Assembly (NCBI GenBank): GCA_017507125.1
Contig: JAFWBQ010000056.1
Span: 1 to 47,185 of the forward strand
DNA length: 47,185 nucleotides
Direction: 5' to 3'
Source: Lentisphaeria bacterium
GTDB lineage: Bacteria > Verrucomicrobiota > Lentisphaeria > Victivallales > Victivallaceae
Below are positions 16,679 through 24,793 of the stretch, in pieces (the stretch's first letter is position 1; each line of letters starts with the position of its first letter). The position numbers were made by a program, and so were the translations under genes. The notes beneath the pieces are model-generated. The model saw only the letters and a list, made by a program, of their open reading frames with translations, had not been told where the DNA came from and did no database searches.

Positions 16679-17347
16679 ATGGGAATTTTTGACGGACTTT
16701 TTACCAGTGCTGCTGATGAAGCCAAAACCAAACGCACCCGGCAGCGCAAAGCGGTTCGCGCCGTGGAACGGGTCATTGAAAATCTGCAGGATAAATCCAG
16801 GATGCTGGAAAAAGAGCGTACCAAACTCTGGAACACCGCCAGAGAACAGATGATCAGCGGTCAGAAAGCCGCCGCCGCATCCACCTTGAAGATCTACAAG
16901 TCCAAGCTGGTCATGGGAGAAAGAGTTGAAAAACAGCTTCTCCTGTCACAGCATCATCTGGACTCCATCACCACCGCAGGCGATATGCAGCAGATCTCCG
17001 GCACACTCGCCGAACTCGCAACGGTCATGAACATTGATCCCGATGCCGTTCAGGACAGCATCGACACTGTTGATGACAAGACCGCTGATGTGCAGGATGT
17101 GGTCAAAATCATCGACCAGGCATTCAACCGCGATATGGCAAAACTGGACCGTGATGCCGAACAGGGCAGCGAGGAAAGCGAAGATGCCCTCATGACCGCT
17201 CTCATGAACGAAGTTAACGGCTCTCTTTCAGTGCCCGGAGGACTCAGCTCTGTTGCTGATACCCCTGCTTCTGCAGAGAAAAGTGCCCCCGCCGACATCA
17301 ACGCCGGAAGAGACACTCTCAAAAAGCTGCTTGACGGCAACAAATAA
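16679..17347 (+). CDS. Snf7/ESCRT-III-like protein A
   Basis: 222 aa, helical. After a basic N-terminal helix (KRTRQRKAVRAVERVIENL) comes the core pattern seen in CHMP/Snf7 proteins: SGQKAAAASTLKIYKSKL, a Lys/Arg- and Gln-rich long helix, then DMQQISGTLAEL and NIDPDAVQDSID. An acidic helix (EDALMTALMNEV) follows, as helix 5 of ESCRT-III, and a terminal GRDTLKKLLDG helix resembles a MIM1 motif. Family knowledge: such proteins polymerise on membranes and are remodelled by Vps4. PspA/Vipp1 are distant cousins, but the acidic tail and ATPase neighbour favour true Snf7-like type. It lies 23 bp before the double-AAA+ gene and has AGGAG 8 bases upstream. Most similar to copy C. Confidence 0.78.
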   Translation: MGIFDGLFTSAADEAKTKRTRQRKAVRAVERVIENLQDKSRMLEKERTKLWNTAREQMISGQKAAAASTLKIYKSKLVMGERVEKQLLLSQHHLDSITTAGDMQQISGTLAELATVMNIDPDAVQDSIDTVDDKTADVQDVVKIIDQAFNRDMAKLDRDAEQGSEESEDALMTALMNEVNGSLSVPGGLSSVADTPASAEKSAPADINAGRDTLKKLLDGNK

Positions 17348-17370
17348 TCTTTTCTGACAGAGAGGACACC

Positions 17371-19761
17371 ATGGGCAACTTCAATTACGACAAAAAAATG
17401 GAGCATGAGAAGGCGGCGGAAAAGGCTTTGCAGGAGCGTGACTACGCCAAGGCTTTTTTCCATACCGCCCAGGCGGCAGGTTTTACCTACAACCTCGCCG
17501 AACAATGTGACGGTAAGCTCCGGCAGGCATATCTTGCCAATGCCAATGATCTGACAGAAATTGCCGCAAAACTCAAGGCGATGAGCGAAAATCCCCCCGC
17601 GCCTGAGAAGAGTGTCGAAAATGCTGTTGCTTCTGACAGCGGCAGCGCCGGAACAGACGAAGGCACCATCAAAGAACGCCCTTCTGTGCGTCTTGCAGAT
17701 GTCGCCGGTATGGAAGAGGTCAAGAAACAGATCCGGCTCCGGATGATCGAACCCTTCAAGGACCCCGAGCGGGCTCAGAAACACGGCTTGAAAGTGGGCG
17801 GGGGACTTATGCTTTACGGTCCTCCGGGAACCGGCAAGACCTTTATTGCCCGTGCCACTGCCGGTGAATTGGATCTGCCTTTCTATGTCATCACCCCGGC
17901 TGACATTTTCGGCAAATATGTAGGTGAATCCGAAGGCAATGTCACCAACCTTTTCAAAAAGATCAGAAGCAATCCTCTGTCGGTGGTCTACTTTGACGAA
18001 ATGGAGTCCATCTTTGCCAAGAGGACCAATGAGGTCCACGAAACCACCCGCAAAGTTATTTCCATACTTCTTCAGGAGCTGGACGGTATCGACGATAATG
18101 TGAACCCCATTCTCTTTCTGGGGGGAACAAACAACCCCTGGCTCATCGACGAAGCCTTTTTGAGAACAGGAAGATTCGATAAATGCGTTTATGTGGGACT
18201 GCCCGATGCCGCCGCACGGAAGACTATTGTGAAAAACGCTTTCAAAAACGTGCTTGTCCCCATTGCAGACGAGGCTCTGGAGTTTCTGATCCGCGAAAGC
18301 GAAGGCTTCAGCGGCGCCGATATCAACGGCATTGCCGAAGCGATCCGCCAGCGCGCTTTTGAAGAGGGGATCAACGAACTTTATACCCTGGAACTCTTTG
18401 AAAAGTGCTTCAGGGAATACACACCCTCATGCAGCGTCGAAACTGCCGCCAGGATCGCGGAGTGGGAAGAGTCAAGAAGCATCAAACGCAGCGGAGAAAC
18501 GGCAAAAGAAGAAACAGCTGCTCCTGCTGCTGAAGAGGCCCCGGCACCCGAAGCTCCGGCACCCGAAGCTCCGGCACCCGCCGCTGAAGAAGCTCCGGCT
18601 GAGGCCCCGGCACCCGAAGCCCCTGCCGAACCTGTTGCTGAAGAAAAAGCCACAGGAGAGGGAAATGAGGTGAAAATACCCCGGTGCTGTCTGGAGTGTC
18701 AGCTCCGGAAAGAAAGCGGGAACGCCGCATCCGAAGTTCCCGCACCCGCCGCTGAAGAGGCCCCGGCACCCGCCGCTGAAGAGACCCCGGCACCCGAAGC
18801 CCCCGCAGAACCGGACTCTTCCGGCGCCGGGCAGGGTGAAGAGAGAAAGACAAATAAGGACTCCTCTGATCCTGACAGCATCACTTTTGATGATATCAAA
18901 GGCCTTGACGAGGCAAAACGTATCATCCGGGACGCTCTGATTTATCCGGTGCGTTACCCTGAAGTTTACAAGAGTCTGGGAGTCATTCCCGGTTCCGGAC
19001 TTCTTCTCTACGGTCCTCCGGGAACCGGCAAGACAATGTTCGGACGCGCCATCGCCAACGAACTCAACGCCGATTTCCTTTCTCTGACCATGGCAGATCT
19101 CAGAGGGAAAAATCCTCTGCAGACAGTGGAAATGATCTCTCAGGTCTTTACCCGGGCAAGAATGTCTCTCAACGGATGCGTCCTTTTCATGGATGACTGT
19201 GAAGAGCTTCTTTCCCGTCCCGGCAACTCCAAGGCTTACGGCATCTCACAGTTCCTCAACGAACTTGACGGCGTGAAGAAATCCGGGGGCGAGACGGGTA
19301 AGGGACAGGTCTTTGTTCTCATCGCCACCAACCGTCCCTGGATGATCGACGGTGCGTTCCTGCGGAGCGGACGCATCAGCGCCGCTGTGTATGTGGGGCT
19401 TCCCGACCGGGAAAGCCGCCGCGGGATCATTGAATCCGCCCTCAAAGATGTGATGCTGGCGGATGATGTGGATCTTGAGAAGCTGACGGAGCTGACGGAT
19501 GGGTACAGTTGTGCTGAAATATTCCACCGGCTCAACGGCGGCGGCATCTGCAATCTGGCGCGGAACTTTGCCGGCAGACGCTGGGTGGCACGCATTGAAG
19601 AGGATCCCTCTGCCAGAAACCGTATTGAACCGCTCCGCTGGTGCGACTTTGAGCAGGCTCTTGCCGAAGTGACCCCCTCATCTGTACGGGACGCTGACAG
19701 GATCGCCGGAAATGAAAAATTCCGCGATACCATGTCCAACAGAAAAGATGAGAACAAATAA
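17371..19761 (+). CDS. MIT-like domain plus tandem AAA+ ATPase (Vps4/Cdc48-like)
   Basis: 796 aa. Residues 1-72 form a three-helix MIT-like domain (EHEKAAEKAL, YAKAFFHTAQAA, LRQAYLANANDL). D1 (about 105-375) has Walker A GPPGTGKT at 150-157, Walker B D209-E210, arginine finger R268 and the Vps4/Cdc48-type SGADINGIAEA, and ends with EYTPSCS. A long Ala/Pro/Glu linker (about 380-500) contains an isolated CCLEC (439-443). D2 has Walker A at 548-555, but Walker B reads D608-D609, replacing the catalytic Glu; D2 may bind but hardly hydrolyse ATP. Likely role: disassembly of Snf7-like polymers. It belongs to the classic AAA clade; the MIT-like domain and neighbours separate it from Cdc48/VAT. Confidence 0.8.
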   Translation: MGNFNYDKKMEHEKAAEKALQERDYAKAFFHTAQAAGFTYNLAEQCDGKLRQAYLANANDLTEIAAKLKAMSENPPAPEKSVENAVASDSGSAGTDEGTIKERPSVRLADVAGMEEVKKQIRLRMIEPFKDPERAQKHGLKVGGGLMLYGPPGTGKTFIARATAGELDLPFYVITPADIFGKYVGESEGNVTNLFKKIRSNPLSVVYFDEMESIFAKRTNEVHETTRKVISILLQELDGIDDNVNPILFLGGTNNPWLIDEAFLRTGRFDKCVYVGLPDAAARKTIVKNAFKNVLVPIADEALEFLIRESEGFSGADINGIAEAIRQRAFEEGINELYTLELFEKCFREYTPSCSVETAARIAEWEESRSIKRSGETAKEETAAPAAEEAPAPEAPAPEAPAPAAEEAPAEAPAPEAPAEPVAEEKATGEGNEVKIPRCCLECQLRKESGNAASEVPAPAAEEAPAPAAEETPAPEAPAEPDSSGAGQGEERKTNKDSSDPDSITFDDIKGLDEAKRIIRDALIYPVRYPEVYKSLGVIPGSGLLLYGPPGTGKTMFGRAIANELNADFLSLTMADLRGKNPLQTVEMISQVFTRARMSLNGCVLFMDDCEELLSRPGNSKAYGISQFLNELDGVKKSGGETGKGQVFVLIATNRPWMIDGAFLRSGRISAAVYVGLPDRESRRGIIESALKDVMLADDVDLEKLTELTDGYSCAEIFHRLNGGGICNLARNFAGRRWVARIEEDPSARNRIEPLRWCDFEQALAEVTPSSVRDADRIAGNEKFRDTMSNRKDENK
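18517..18810 (+). repeat. Ala/Pro/Glu-coding low-complexity linker
   Basis: Imperfect short repeats encoding EAPAPEAPAP-like units occur in two blocks (about 18517-18645 and 18739-18810), split by a conserved-looking Cys-containing stretch. They encode the flexible tether between the two AAA+ modules and are prone to length change. Confidence 0.8.
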
Positions 19762-19782
19762 AGCAAAAGTCCTGTAAGAATT

Positions 19783-19838
19783 CCCCCTTCTGTTCCTCTA
19801 AGGTAAGTGTGAGACAGGAAGGGGGTATCCTTCTTTTT
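19783..19838 (+). terminator. Probable intrinsic terminator or attenuator
   Basis: CCCCCTTC...TGT pairs with ACAGGAAGGGGG with a one-base bulge and an 18-base loop, followed by a T-rich tract. It lies 22 bp after the double-AAA+ gene and would reduce read-through into the next gene. Confidence 0.55.
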
Positions 19839-19893
19839 GAAGGTTGCCTTTTCTTCAGTGTGAAGTTCCGGCCAATCATAACAGGAGAATAAA

Positions 19894-20805
19894 ATGTTCG
19901 ACAAAGTTCGGAAAACAACCTTAGCCGTTCCCGGGCTGGCTCTTTTCAAGGGAGTCATTCCCACCATCGCCAGTCTGGCATTTATCGTTTACATCTCTTA
20001 TCTGGGGTGGATGAGTCTCGGTCCTGAGAAGCCCGTCCCCGATGAAAAACGGCAGGCCATTGCCGTCAAAGGTGTTGAATCTGTCAGAGAGCAGCTCCGC
20101 AAAGAACGTGGCGGCATCAACAGTGCGGTTCTGCTCCACTTTGCCAACGATCCCACGGATCATATCACTGATTCTCTGCGGCGCGTCATCAATCTCAGCG
20201 GTGTCCTTACCCTTGAGGACCGTTCTTTCACAGAAAAGGTCAGAAACAAACTCAACCTTGTCAACCCCGGCTGTGCCACCCGTGAAGAGGCTCTGAAAAG
20301 TGCCCGGGAATCCGGCGCAGAGGGCGTTCTCTGGGGCGTTGTTGAACGTTTTGAATCATTTCCCGAAGGCGCCGCCGTCAAGGGACGCTGGGAACTGCTT
20401 GAAATCAAAAGCGGCAAGGTCATAATCAGCGGCATCATAGATGAAGACTCATCGAGAAAAGTGCCTGTTGCCGTGAAAAAAGCCGCCGGAGATCGTGCCG
20501 GCTCTGCTGATAAACTGGTCTCTGCTCTGCCCTTGTGGCTGCGTGTGGCAGGTTTTATGCTCTGTGTTCTCATGGTGCCTGTGGTCTCTTTTGCCTTCAT
20601 CCGCAGTCAGGTGGCAAAGGACTCCAACAAGGGGAACGCCCTCATTCTCGGAGTGCTGACCTTGATTGATATGCTTCTGGCGCTTTTGCTGGTCAGCGGT
20701 TCCTTTGCGACTCCCGCCGGTGTCTTCCTCTTTCTGGGAGGCAGTGCCGCTGGATTTTTCTACAACGCCGCTATGATGCGCTTTGCAAGAAAACTGGAAA
20801 AGTGA
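19894..20805 (+). CDS. Membrane protein with cytoplasmic/periplasmic alpha-beta domain, unknown
   Basis: 303 aa. One membrane helix near the N-terminus (about 20-42), a soluble domain (about 50-210), then three membrane helices (about 218-240, 248-268, 272-292). In the soluble domain, SGVLTLEDRSFTEKVRNKL and ARESGAEGVLWGVVERFE recall CsgG/FlgO-like and TolB-N-like folds, which are usually periplasmic. This is similarity of pattern only. AGGAG stands 8 bases before the ATG. Placed between the double-AAA+ gene and the SPFH-like gene, it could be the membrane anchor or sensor of the system. Confidence 0.55.
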   Translation: MFDKVRKTTLAVPGLALFKGVIPTIASLAFIVYISYLGWMSLGPEKPVPDEKRQAIAVKGVESVREQLRKERGGINSAVLLHFANDPTDHITDSLRRVINLSGVLTLEDRSFTEKVRNKLNLVNPGCATREEALKSARESGAEGVLWGVVERFESFPEGAAVKGRWELLEIKSGKVIISGIIDEDSSRKVPVAVKKAAGDRAGSADKLVSALPLWLRVAGFMLCVLMVPVVSFAFIRSQVAKDSNKGNALILGVLTLIDMLLALLLVSGSFATPAGVFLFLGGSAAGFFYNAAMMRFARKLEK

Positions 20806-20949
20806 TACAATAGAGGCAATTTCAAAACTCCTCAAAATTGTCAAAGCACCCTCGCTTCGATCTGATAAAGGGAGCGTTTTCGGCTGTTACCTTACAGGTA
20901 GCAACCTCAAACTACCCTTTACAGCTCTTTGCGAATGGCATCTTTGTCA

Positions 20950-20993
20950 TTTTTTGAATGACTTTTGAAATTACCTCAATAGATATTTAAGAT
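20950..20993 (+). promoter_or_regulatory. Internal promoter before the SPFH-like gene
   Basis: TTGAAA (20965-20970), 17 bp, TAAGAT (20988-20993), 22 bases before the ATG at 21016. The upstream TTTTTTGAATGACTTTTGAA resembles the element before the sigma gene. So the second half of the island can be transcribed on its own. Confidence 0.65.
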
Positions 20994-21015
20994 ATTATTA
21001 CGAAAAGGAAACATC

Positions 21016-22734
21016 ATGCTTATAGTAAAAAAAATCCAGACACAGTCCGATTTTGATCTCGTCGAGAAACAGGATCCCAATGCCGCGTCACGCATTTATC
21101 TGCTGAATTCAGAAGGCGGAAAGAGCACTTTCTTCCCCATGACCCCAATGGCAGAAGCTGACACAAAAATCTTTTTCGGTCTGCTCCCCAAACTCAACGC
21201 AACCATCTGGGAGGGCGGATACTATGTGGGGGATTGCTCCTTTGATATGAAGTTTGACGGCGCTTTTGACAGTGCCGCATCACCCAGAAAACTCCTGACC
21301 GCCATCACCGTGCGGGTCAACGGCATCGCCCCTGAGAAGGATGTGAGCGCCCTGACCGGACTTCTGCACGAAGGGGAACTCCATGCAGAAGATCTCCAGA
21401 TCAGGCTCCGGGAGGCAAAAGAGACTTTTTTCAAAGATCTGGCACGGGGGCTGTATGAGGAAGAAAGTCCCAGAGATGCCATTTTCGATCTGGCAGTCGG
21501 GTCATTGACCAAATACTTCCCCTTCCTCAAAGTGGAGATCCTTTTTGCTCAGGTCGACGAAGAGCTGACCCCCGCCGAAAAGGCTTACAAAGAGGATATG
21601 GAAAAACTCAACGCTGAACGCCGGAAAATGGAAATGGAGGTGAAATCACGCCAGAACGAAAGCAACAAAGCCATTTCCATTATGGAAATCGAGGATAATG
21701 AAGAGGCGATCAAAAATGCCGTGATCCTCCGGAAACAGGAACGGGAACTGAGCGAAAAGCACAATGAGCTTCAGCTCAGACTCCTCAATGAGACCGCCGA
21801 TGACAAGGTGGAACTTGAAAGAGCCAGGATCCGCAAGGAAAAATCCCTCATCGAATTGGAGCTCAAAGGCGTTGAAATCGAACTCGCTGCCGCTGAAATC
21901 AAACGGAAACATGACGAAATCGCAGCGCGGCTGCTGGAAAAACGCGAAAAGGAAGAGGAAAACGAAGCTCAGCGCAAAGCTGAACTCTACGAACTTGACC
22001 GCAAGATCAGAGAAGCGGAGCTTGAAAAGCTTCGTCTTGAAGCTGAAGAGATCAGGAAACGTTTTGAAGCCGCGACAGCTGCTTCTGCTGCCGTCTATGC
22101 CGCACCTGCTGCTGAAACTCCTGTCGTCATTACCAATGATGCCATTGAAAAACAGCAGACCAGAGTGGATATACTGCATGAAGAGATGCTCAATGCTTTT
22201 TCCGGCATCAAAGATGAAGAGCTCTTGAACATGCTTCAGGAAAAAAGCGGCAGCAGCAATGGTGTGGAGCTGACCAAGGCACTTGTCCCTGTGAAAGTCG
22301 TCCCCCGGGGACTCGCCCTTGAAATTGAACTTGATGACAACGCCGTCAGGATCGGCGACCGTATGGAAATCTCTTTCAAAACACCCGTGAAGGGATATCT
22401 GACGCTGCTCTGCTTTTCAACCTCTGGCGCCATTACTTTGCTGTCACCCAATATCATTGACGGCAGCGTGCTCCTTGAGGCAAATGTGACCTATTCCATG
22501 CCGGGAGACAAACTGCTCCCCGACCTCCGTATCCGTCAGACGGGGCCCGTCGGCCGGGAGCGTATCGCCGCCATCGTGGCGCCTGAGAGCCTTGCGCCTG
22601 CCATTCCCGCAGGCACAAAAGGCTTTGTGGATCTTGAGGCTTCAGAGCTTCCCCGCATCATCGCCCGCCTTGAAGCGCTCCCCGCCGACAGCTGGGCGGC
22701 AGGATATCTGGGCTACTCAGTTATTGAGGAGTGA
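21016..22734 (+). CDS. SPFH-like domain / coiled coil / DUF4384 protein
   Basis: 572 aa. Residues about 1-185 look like an SPFH (band 7) domain: a beta-rich start, TAITVRVNGIAPEKD, then helices ending in LKVEILFAQVDEEL. Residues 190-360 are a long charged coiled coil rich in Glu, Lys and Arg, as in flotillins. After an Ala-rich linker, residues about 415-535 fit DUF4384 (KGYLTLLCFSTSGAITLLSP, YSMPGDKL, GRERIAAIVAPE). No membrane helix is seen. SPFH proteins form membrane-bound rings; DUF4384 occurs in signalling and conflict proteins. It likely marks a membrane zone for the ESCRT-like polymers (inference). Preceded by AAAAGGAAA. Confidence 0.62.
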   Translation: MLIVKKIQTQSDFDLVEKQDPNAASRIYLLNSEGGKSTFFPMTPMAEADTKIFFGLLPKLNATIWEGGYYVGDCSFDMKFDGAFDSAASPRKLLTAITVRVNGIAPEKDVSALTGLLHEGELHAEDLQIRLREAKETFFKDLARGLYEEESPRDAIFDLAVGSLTKYFPFLKVEILFAQVDEELTPAEKAYKEDMEKLNAERRKMEMEVKSRQNESNKAISIMEIEDNEEAIKNAVILRKQERELSEKHNELQLRLLNETADDKVELERARIRKEKSLIELELKGVEIELAAAEIKRKHDEIAARLLEKREKEEENEAQRKAELYELDRKIREAELEKLRLEAEEIRKRFEAATAASAAVYAAPAAETPVVITNDAIEKQQTRVDILHEEMLNAFSGIKDEELLNMLQEKSGSSNGVELTKALVPVKVVPRGLALEIELDDNAVRIGDRMEISFKTPVKGYLTLLCFSTSGAITLLSPNIIDGSVLLEANVTYSMPGDKLLPDLRIRQTGPVGRERIAAIVAPESLAPAIPAGTKGFVDLEASELPRIIARLEALPADSWAAGYLGYSVIEE

Positions 22735-22750
22735 AGAAAATTTTACAATC

Positions 22751-22763
22751 TGATGTAAGAAAA
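22751..22763 (+). repeat. 13-bp element TGATGTAAGAAAA, copy 1
   Basis: The same 13 bases occur at 24703-24715. Each copy lies about 80-90 bases before a Snf7-like start (genes B and C). No such copy was seen before genes A or D. Could be a regulatory site or chance in A-rich DNA. Confidence 0.35.
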
Positions 22764-22838
22764 TCATTTTCCGGCTCTCTTTACAAACAGAAGGATGTTC
22801 GAAAAAGAGTTTGAAAAATTTACAGAAAGGAATAAACT

Positions 22839-23465
22839 ATGGGTATCCTGAGCAGCATTTTCATGTCCAAGAGCGAAAAGGAAAATCTTGAAAAACTCAA
22901 CAAGCGCCGGATCGTCAGAGGTGTTGAGAGAGTTATTGAAAACCTGGAAGATAAATCCAGCCGTCTCAATAAAGAGTGCAACAGCCTCTGGGACAAGGCG
23001 CGCCAGCAGCTTCTGAGCGGTCAGAAAAGTGAAGCCGCCGCCACCTTGCGCTTTTATAAAGCCAAGTCCGTGATGAGCAAGCGTATCGACCATCAGCTGA
23101 CTCTGACCCGCTACCGCTACGACGCTATCGTGGGAGCCGCTGATATGCAGCAGGTCATGGGGGCACTTCAGGAACTTGCCGCCAACACCAATGTGGATGT
23201 TGACGGCCTGGAGGATACCATGGAACAGGTCGATGAAGCCGCCGCCGACAACAATGAAGTCTGCAAGATCATTGACAGCGCCTTCCAGAGAGATATGGCA
23301 AAGCTGGACCGGGATCTTGAGGGAGCCGGCGAAGGCGAAGAGGATGAACTGCTGAAAGCCCTTGAGCAGGAGATCGCAACGGGTCCCGCTGCCGGGAACG
23401 GAGAAAATAACTCCATCACCTCCGGACAGGAGCGGCTCCGCAGCATGCTTGACGGCAAGAAATAA
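22839..23465 (+). CDS. Snf7/ESCRT-III-like protein B
   Basis: 208 aa with the same plan as copy A: basic N-terminal helix, RVIENLEDKS, SGQKSEAAATLRFYKAK, DMQQVMGALQELA, NVDVDGLEDTMEQVDE, the acidic EEDELLKALEQEI helix and a C-terminal GQERLRSMLDGKK MIM-like helix. The VDVD-LE-MEQ part groups it with copy D, whereas A and C share NIDPDAV. AGAAAGGAA stands before the ATG. It is followed by an intrinsic terminator and then by the single-AAA+ gene, so the polymer subunit is probably made in excess over its ATPase. Confidence 0.78.
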   Translation: MGILSSIFMSKSEKENLEKLNKRRIVRGVERVIENLEDKSSRLNKECNSLWDKARQQLLSGQKSEAAATLRFYKAKSVMSKRIDHQLTLTRYRYDAIVGAADMQQVMGALQELAANTNVDVDGLEDTMEQVDEAAADNNEVCKIIDSAFQRDMAKLDRDLEGAGEGEEDELLKALEQEIATGPAAGNGENNSITSGQERLRSMLDGKK

Positions 23466-23480
23466 TTTTGTTGAAATTTC

Positions 23481-23514
23481 GACCGGCTCCGGAACATTCC
23501 CCGCCGGTCTTTTT
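23481..23514 (+). terminator. Intrinsic terminator/attenuator between Snf7-like B and the AAA+ gene
   Basis: GACCGGC pairs with GCCGGTC around a 15-base loop and is followed by five T, only 15 bases before the next ATG. Partial read-through would lower ATPase relative to polymer subunit. Confidence 0.8.
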
Positions 23515-23528
23515 GAGGATCTGCGATT

Positions 23529-24641
23529 ATGAGCAATTTTAATTACACCAAAAAGATCGAACATGAAAAGGCTGCTGAAAAAGCCATCCTTGCCGGTGAT
23601 TATCATCAGGCTTTTCTGCACACGGCAAAGGCCGCCCAGTTCGCTTTCAATTTGGCGGAACAGTGTTCCGGGTCACTGCGTGATGCTTACGTCACCAACG
23701 GCAATGTGCTGACCTCTCTGGCTGAGGAACTTAAACAGAAAAGCCTTGCCGCTCCCGTGCAGAGCAGCACCGGCAGCTCTCAGGGGGAGGAGCCCGCTGC
23801 GCCAAGTTCCACACGTCTGGAGCGCCCCAATGTGCGCCTCGCTGATGTGGCGGGAATGGAAAAAATCAAAGAAGAGATCATGGTTCGGGTCATCAATCCC
23901 CTCAGAGAGCCGGAAAAGGCACGGGAATACGACATTTCTGTGGGGGGCGGCATCATGCTTTACGGTCCTCCGGGAACCGGTAAGACCTTTATTGCCCGCG
24001 CCGTGGCAGGTGAGCTGAATCTGCCTTTTTATGTGATCACAGCGGCAGATATTTTCGGCAAATATGTGGGTGAATCCGAAAGCAATGTCCGCCGGCTCTT
24101 TGCCGAAGCCAGAAGCAATCCCTTTTCGGTGGTCTTCATTGATGAGCTTGAGACCGTTTTCCCCAAGCGGACAGAGAATATCCACGAAAGTACCCGCAAG
24201 GTGATCTCAATTCTGCTTCAGGAGCTGGACGGCATCGACAATACGAGGAACCCCATCCTGCTCATCGGTGCCACCAACACCCCCTGGCAGATCGACGAAG
24301 CATTTTTGCGTACCGGACGCTTTGATTTGAGCGTTTATGTGGGACTGCCCGATGAGTCCGCCCGGAAAAAGATCATTGTCAACGCCTTCAAAAAGGTGCA
24401 GAAGAATGTCGACAGCGATGCCATCGACCTTCTGGTCGCCGGTACAGGCGGTTACAGCGGCGCCGATCTCAAGGGCATTACCACCCGGATCAAACAGAGC
24501 GCCTACCGGAAACTTGTCCCCTCTCTGGGGAAGGGACTTTTTGAAGAGTGTCTGAAAGAGTATACCCCTTCCAGCAGTCCCGGTATCAACGAACAGATCG
24601 CCGCATGGGAAAAGAGTGTGGGGATCACACGAAACGAATAA
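23529..24641 (+). CDS. MIT-like domain plus single AAA+ ATPase (Vps4-like)
   Basis: 370 aa, the size and plan of Vps4/CdvC. Residues 1-70 are an MIT-like three-helix domain nearly identical in pattern to that of the double-AAA+ paralogue (NFNYxKKxEHEKAAEKA, then AFxHTAxAA). A linker (75-100) leads to one AAA+ domain with Walker A at 146-153 (GPPGTGKT), intact Walker B D205-E206, sensor Asn in GATNTPW, arginine finger R264 and GYSGADLKG. The C-terminal EYTPSSSPGINEQIAAWE recalls the C-terminal helix region of classic AAA proteins. It is thus the fully active motor of the pair. Preceded by Snf7-like B, followed after a terminator by C and D. Confidence 0.82.
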   Translation: MSNFNYTKKIEHEKAAEKAILAGDYHQAFLHTAKAAQFAFNLAEQCSGSLRDAYVTNGNVLTSLAEELKQKSLAAPVQSSTGSSQGEEPAAPSSTRLERPNVRLADVAGMEKIKEEIMVRVINPLREPEKAREYDISVGGGIMLYGPPGTGKTFIARAVAGELNLPFYVITAADIFGKYVGESESNVRRLFAEARSNPFSVVFIDELETVFPKRTENIHESTRKVISILLQELDGIDNTRNPILLIGATNTPWQIDEAFLRTGRFDLSVYVGLPDESARKKIIVNAFKKVQKNVDSDAIDLLVAGTGGYSGADLKGITTRIKQSAYRKLVPSLGKGLFEECLKEYTPSSSPGINEQIAAWEKSVGITRNE

Positions 24642-24678
24642 ATCTTCCGGGAACCCCGGAAAACTTGAAAAAAAGATA

Positions 24679-24730
24679 AAAACTTCTGTTTTTTTGCAAA
24701 GTGATGTAAGAAAACAGAAGTTTTTCTTTC
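24679..24730 (+). terminator. Intrinsic terminator after the Vps4-like gene
   Basis: A 15-bp perfect A/T-rich stem (24679-24693 with 24712-24726) with an 18-base loop and a T-rich end. Its loop contains the start of the 13-bp element TGATGTAAGAAAA (24703-24715). It separates the ATPase from Snf7-like genes C and D. Confidence 0.65.
24703..24715 (+). repeat. 13-bp element TGATGTAAGAAAA, copy 2
   Basis: Identical to 22751-22763. Here it overlaps the loop and the second arm of a terminator hairpin and lies about 80 bases before Snf7-like gene C. Confidence 0.35.
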
Positions 24731-24793
24731 TATATCTGCAGAAAACATCATTAAAAGCCGGTGAGACGGCAGAAAAAAGAAAGGATTTTGAAA

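Noticed and set aside
17050..18039. 329-codon minus-strand open frame over Snf7-like A and the double-AAA+ gene
   Set aside because: It spans two plus-strand genes with strong motifs and has no matching family features.
17371..24641. The AAA+ proteins as proteasome-associated or Cdc48/FtsH proteases
   Set aside because: No metalloprotease domain, no HbYX tail, and an MIT-like N-terminus instead of the Cdc48 N domain.
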